DNA from: Tolypothrix sp. NIES-4075
GTDB taxonomy: Bacteria; Cyanobacteriota; Cyanobacteriia; Cyanobacteriales; Nostocaceae
NCBI RefSeq assembly: GCF_002218085.1
Contig: NZ_BDUC01000003.1
Coordinates: 345,666 to 409,665 of the forward strand
Direction: 5' to 3'
DNA length: 64,000 nucleotides
The notes beneath the pieces are model-generated. The model saw nothing but the letters and a program-made list of their open reading frames with translations, was not told the DNA's origin and searched no databases. This document shows positions 60,651 through 64,000 of the stretch, piece after piece (position 1 is the stretch's first letter; the number at the start of each line of letters is the position of its first letter). The position numbers and the translations under genes were made by a program.

Positions 60651-63170
60651 ATGAGTTCTCAACCAACTACCATCCCCCAACCAGAATTAATTCCTCCTTC
60701 GGGAAGAAACATAGTTATCTTTGTCGCTGATGGTTTACGTCCGAGTTCAGTTAACTCGACTGATGCACCAACACTTTCTAACATTCGCGACAATGGGGTA
60801 AATTTTGTAAATAGCCATTCGCTGTTTCCAACTTTTACCACACCAAATGCGAGTGCGATCGCTACCGGTCATTATTTGGGCGATACTGGAGACTTCAGTA
60901 ACACCATCTACACAGATTATCCCGTCTTTGGCGGTACACCCACCCCGTTTATTGAGAATGACCCAATTTTGGGTGATATTGATGAAAATTTTGGCGGTAA
61001 CTTTTTAGATGAGGAAACTCTGTTAGCTTATGCTCGCCAAAATGGTTATAACACAGCAGCGGTAGGAAAGCTCGGACCAACATTAATTCAAGATGTCACT
61101 CAAGGTAATCCGGGTGCAGATGGCAAAGTACCAGTTCCTGATACGATTATTATTGATGACTCTACTGGTCGAACTGGTGGAATTCCTCTGAGTCCGGAAA
61201 TCACCAGACTATTAGTAAATACGGGTGTGGGAGCAACAGCACCAGACCGCAGTAACGGTTTACCTACAGGGAACCAACTAAACAACGGTACTTCTGGTAC
61301 TAACACTACTCCCGGAACGCTAGCTGCCAACACTGTTCAGCAGCAATATTTTACTGATGCTGTCACCAAGGCAATTTTACCAAAATTTGCTGAAGATAGT
61401 AACCCATTCGCTCTGGTATACTGGTCGCGTGACCCTGATGGAACTCAGCACAATCAAGGTGATAGTCTTGACAGTTTGACACCGGGAATTAACGGTCCCA
61501 CTTCTCAAGCTGCGGTTAGAAATGCTGATAATAACTTGAATCAGCTAATCGAGTCTTTGAAACAGCAGGGTGTGTACGATAACACTGATATTTTCATCAC
61601 CTCTGACCACGGTTTTTCAACTATCAGCAAACAATTGCTTGATAACCAAGGTACGAAAGTCCAAGATTATGCATCCTCGTTTACTTATACTGGGGTGAAC
61701 CCAGGCTATTTACCAGTAGGCTTTGTGGCAATTGATATTGCTCATGATTTGGGTCTGAATTTGTATGACCCAGATACTACAAGTACTGATGGTAGAGGGT
61801 ATGCAGCTGTAGATCCAACTCAAGGTCAGCGTCCCCGTTCTGGGAATGGATTAATTGGCGGTAGCGGGGTAATTCAGGATAAACCGGATGCTAAAGTTGT
61901 AGTTGCAGCTAATGGTGGTTCAGACCTGATTTATGTACCTGACGGTGACATCAACACTATTAAGCAAGTAGTTGATTTTCTCAGCAAGCAGGAATACACT
62001 AGCGGTTTGTTTGTCGATGATGCTTTCGGAAGCATTCCGGGAACGTTACCGATTTCGTCGATTAACTTGAAGGGTTCGACTGAATTACCAACACCAACTA
62101 TTGTTCTTAACTTTAAGACCTTTGCTACCGATAGCAACAATCCTTCTGGTTCCCAAGTAGAAATTGCTGATACTGCCTTGCAGCAAGGACAAGGGATGCA
62201 CGGCAGCTTTGGTCGGGGTGATACCTACAATAATATGTTGGCGATCGGTCCCGACTTTAAGCAAGGTTATACTGATGTAGCTCCTGTTAGTAATGCTGAT
62301 GTGGCAACCACTTTAGCTAATATCCTCGGCTTTAAGATTCCTAGCAATGGGGAATTAACTGGACGGGTAATTAACGAAGCGCTGGTTGGTGGATCGGATA
62401 TTGTTTCTTACACCACAGATACTCTCAAGTCTGACCCGACTGCTGATGGGGTTAGTACTTATCTCAATTATCAGCAAGTGGGTGATACACGCTACTTTGA
62501 TGCGGCTGGGTTTGATGGTCGAACAGTTGGACTGACAACGGGTTCATTTACAGAAGGCGGTAAAAGTTACTACGGCAATGAAGGAAATGATACCTTTCTC
62601 ATTGGTAATGGGAACAATACCTTTTATCTGGGTGAAGGTAACAACCGAGTAAATGTGGGGAATGGTAATAATACCATTTACGCAGCTGCCGGGAATGATG
62701 CGATCGCCACAGGCAATGGTAACAACATTATATTTGCTGGCAATGGAACCAACAGAATCACTACATCCGGTGGGGATGACCTAATCTATAGTGGTGCAGG
62801 TGATGACTTAATCTATGCAGGTGCAGGTAATAACAGCATCTATGCAGGTGAAGGTAATAACAGCATCTACACAGGTGCAGGTGATGACCTGATATATGCA
62901 GGTGAAGGTAATAACAGCATCTCTGCGGGAACAGGCAACGATACAGTTTATGTCGGCAGTGGCATTAACAAATTCATCCTCAGTGATGGTGCTGGTGCAG
63001 TCGATATTTACGGGTTCTCGTCTGATGACCAGATTTCTCTAGGTTCTAATTTCAAAGCAAACGAACCGCTGAGTGTCAGCATTAGTGGCAATGATACCAA
63101 CATCAGCGTCGGTAGTGACTTGCTCGCAACGTTGAAGTGGGTGCAATTCAACAATGTGAATATCGTCTAA
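60651..63170 (+). CDS. RTX-type secreted phosphodiesterase/nucleotide pyrophosphatase-like protein
   Basis: An 839-residue protein of the alkaline-phosphatase superfamily: Asp27 (IVIFVADGLRP), probable Thr63 nucleophile (LFPTFTTPNAS), then HNQGDS, DIFITSDHGFS and GMHGSFGRGD supply the two-metal site as in phosphodiesterase I/nucleotide pyrophosphatase. The C terminus (about residues 640-780) has some fifteen hemolysin-type calcium-binding nonapeptides (GNGNNTIYA pattern). No Sec signal is present; RTX proteins leave by type I secretion. Placed after pstSCAB, it probably releases phosphate from external esters or nucleotides. Confidence 0.88.
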   Translation: MSSQPTTIPQPELIPPSGRNIVIFVADGLRPSSVNSTDAPTLSNIRDNGVNFVNSHSLFPTFTTPNASAIATGHYLGDTGDFSNTIYTDYPVFGGTPTPFIENDPILGDIDENFGGNFLDEETLLAYARQNGYNTAAVGKLGPTLIQDVTQGNPGADGKVPVPDTIIIDDSTGRTGGIPLSPEITRLLVNTGVGATAPDRSNGLPTGNQLNNGTSGTNTTPGTLAANTVQQQYFTDAVTKAILPKFAEDSNPFALVYWSRDPDGTQHNQGDSLDSLTPGINGPTSQAAVRNADNNLNQLIESLKQQGVYDNTDIFITSDHGFSTISKQLLDNQGTKVQDYASSFTYTGVNPGYLPVGFVAIDIAHDLGLNLYDPDTTSTDGRGYAAVDPTQGQRPRSGNGLIGGSGVIQDKPDAKVVVAANGGSDLIYVPDGDINTIKQVVDFLSKQEYTSGLFVDDAFGSIPGTLPISSINLKGSTELPTPTIVLNFKTFATDSNNPSGSQVEIADTALQQGQGMHGSFGRGDTYNNMLAIGPDFKQGYTDVAPVSNADVATTLANILGFKIPSNGELTGRVINEALVGGSDIVSYTTDTLKSDPTADGVSTYLNYQQVGDTRYFDAAGFDGRTVGLTTGSFTEGGKSYYGNEGNDTFLIGNGNNTFYLGEGNNRVNVGNGNNTIYAAAGNDAIATGNGNNIIFAGNGTNRITTSGGDDLIYSGAGDDLIYAGAGNNSIYAGEGNNSIYTGAGDDLIYAGEGNNSISAGTGNDTVYVGSGINKFILSDGAGAVDIYGFSSDDQISLGSNFKANEPLSVSISGNDTNISVGSDLLATLKWVQFNNVNIV

Positions 63171-63182
63171 TCAAAATTTTCA

Positions 63183-63208
63183 GGGGGGAATGCTTTATTC
63201 CCCCTTTT
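63183..63208 (+). terminator. Rho-independent terminator after the RTX phosphodiesterase
   Basis: GGGGGGAA at 63183-63190 pairs with TTCCCCC at 63198-63204 and runs into TTTT. It starts 13 bases after the stop codon and separates the two secreted hydrolase genes. Confidence 0.85.
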
Positions 63209-63237
63209 GTATTACTCAATAACCAGGGCAAAAACAT

Positions 63238-64000
63238 ATGTCAACCGTAACACTCAAAGGTTTCGCTACATTACCAGCCGATACGTTTGCGGATAATCTC
63301 CCATCTGGTGCTACTATCACAGGTGATACGAATGGACGCACCATTCCTTTTCCCGGACAACCGATTCAAGGTTTTAGCGGAGTTCAGTTTGCTGACAAAA
63401 ATAGTTTCTGGTTTATGCCTGATAATGGGTATGGTGCCAAGAATAATAGTTCTGACTTTCTTTTAAGAATTTATCGTGTTGACCCGAACTTTAGAGGTAT
63501 AGAAGCGGGTGACGGTAGCGTTAATGTTTTGAACTTCATTCAGCTAGCTGACCCCGATCGCAAAGCTTCTTTTCAAATTGTCAACGAAAATACCCAGGAT
63601 CGTTTGTTAACTGGGGCAGATTTTGATATTGAATCTTTTGATTTGGCGAAAGATGGTACAATCTGGATTGGGGATGAGTTCGGACCTTATCTGTTGCACT
63701 TTGATGGCACAGGTAAATTGTTAGATGCGCCTATTTCTACGCCTAACTTTGCTCAACTCAACACTCTCAGCGGGAAAGCACCAATTGTAATTGGTCATAG
63801 AGGTGATGCTGGGGAGCGTCCAGAACATACCTTGGCTGCTTACAAGTTAGGAATTGAGCGTGGTGCTGATTTTATTGAACCAGATTTGGTATCCACAAAA
63901 GACGGGGTATTAATTGCTCGTCATGAAGTCAATATTACAGCTACCACAAATGTAGCCGATCACCCAGAGTTTAGCGATCGCAAAACTACTAAGACTATCG
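63238..64000 (+). CDS. Phytase-like esterase/glycerophosphodiester phosphodiesterase, 5' part
   Basis: An open frame from ATG 63238 runs off the window (254 codons visible). The first 165 residues (GFATLPADTFADNLPSGATI, FWFMPDNGYGAKNNSSDFLL, IGDEFGPYLLHFDGTGKLL) resemble the esterase-like activity of phytase family. Then a GDPD domain starts: IVIGHRGDAGERPEHTLAAY, GADFIEPDLVSTKDGVLIAR and HEVN, with the catalytic His-Arg, Glu-Asp and second His. It would hydrolyse glycerophosphodiesters or phytate-like esters outside the cell. No Sec signal is seen, suggesting RTX-type export as for its neighbour. It probably belongs to the phosphate-starvation set. Confidence 0.85.
   Translation, partial: MSTVTLKGFATLPADTFADNLPSGATITGDTNGRTIPFPGQPIQGFSGVQFADKNSFWFMPDNGYGAKNNSSDFLLRIYRVDPNFRGIEAGDGSVNVLNFIQLADPDRKASFQIVNENTQDRLLTGADFDIESFDLAKDGTIWIGDEFGPYLLHFDGTGKLLDAPISTPNFAQLNTLSGKAPIVIGHRGDAGERPEHTLAAYKLGIERGADFIEPDLVSTKDGVLIARHEVNITATTNVADHPEFSDRKTTKTI

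Noticed and set aside
1..64000. rRNA, tRNA, prophage and conjugation genes
   Set aside because: I looked for conserved tRNA arms, rRNA motifs, integrases and phage structural genes and saw none.

Overview
The window is cyanobacterial chromosome. The octamer GCGATCGC (HIP1), a cyanobacterial hallmark, occurs throughout. Many genes belong to families restricted to or typical of cyanobacteria: sbtA/sbtB, a CcaA-like carbonic anhydrase, pxcA, PAM68, DUF1823, COP23, cyanophycin genes and a cyanovirin-N homologue. Short tandem heptamers, dispersed palindromes, many AAA/WD40 and TPR proteins and decaying toxin-antitoxin loci point to a large-genome filamentous (Nostocales-like) organism. That assignment is an inference; no rRNA or tRNA gene was seen.

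Layout. 0-3.3 kb: 3' part of a hybrid histidine kinase, a TPR glycosyltransferase and a small coiled-coil protein. 3.4-8.1 kb is an accessory, partly decaying zone: a repeat block, an orphan antitoxin, an intact RelE/ParE-type module, a three-gene HNH-nuclease operon linked by ATGA overlaps whose last gene has a stop codon, a Ser/Thr kinase and a broken VapBC-like pair. Two COP23 genes bracket the kinase and two secreted trypsin-like proteases (5.5-11.2 kb). 11.5-15.1 kb is an inorganic-carbon block: SbtA, SbtB, beta-carbonic anhydrase and PxcA. 16.5-25.4 kb carries carbon and nitrogen storage genes: two paralogous GH13 enzymes flanking a DAHP synthase, cphA2, a 67-codon gene and cyanophycinase cphB.

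25.4-32.5 kb: a large AAA/14-WD40 protein, a ricin-B-type lectin frame with no usable start codon, a secreted cyanovirin-N homologue, and an HTH-AAA gene split by an in-frame TGA with a second copy of its 3' end nearby. 32.7-39 kb is housekeeping: rpsO, PAM68, a second type of DAHP synthase, a lipoprotein, DUF1517, a pentapeptide-repeat protein and tyrA. 39-42.6 kb: Uma2 genes and an EACC1-caspase-SUMF1 pair, a predicted conflict or cell-death module. 42.8-55.7 kb: HtrA protease, DUF1003, a degenerate IS200/IS605-like relic, a tiny membrane protein, a two-component pair, a LabA-like NYN protein, a candidate structured RNA near 50.6 kb, an SH3 protein, a TauD-type dioxygenase, UbiD and an ExbB-type channel.

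55.7-64 kb ends with phosphate genes: a 42-base-class repeat array, a clear four-unit PHO box, pstSCAB, then an RTX-tailed phosphodiesterase and the start of a phytase-like/GDPD protein. Together these form a likely phosphate-starvation regulon combining uptake with secreted organophosphate hydrolases.
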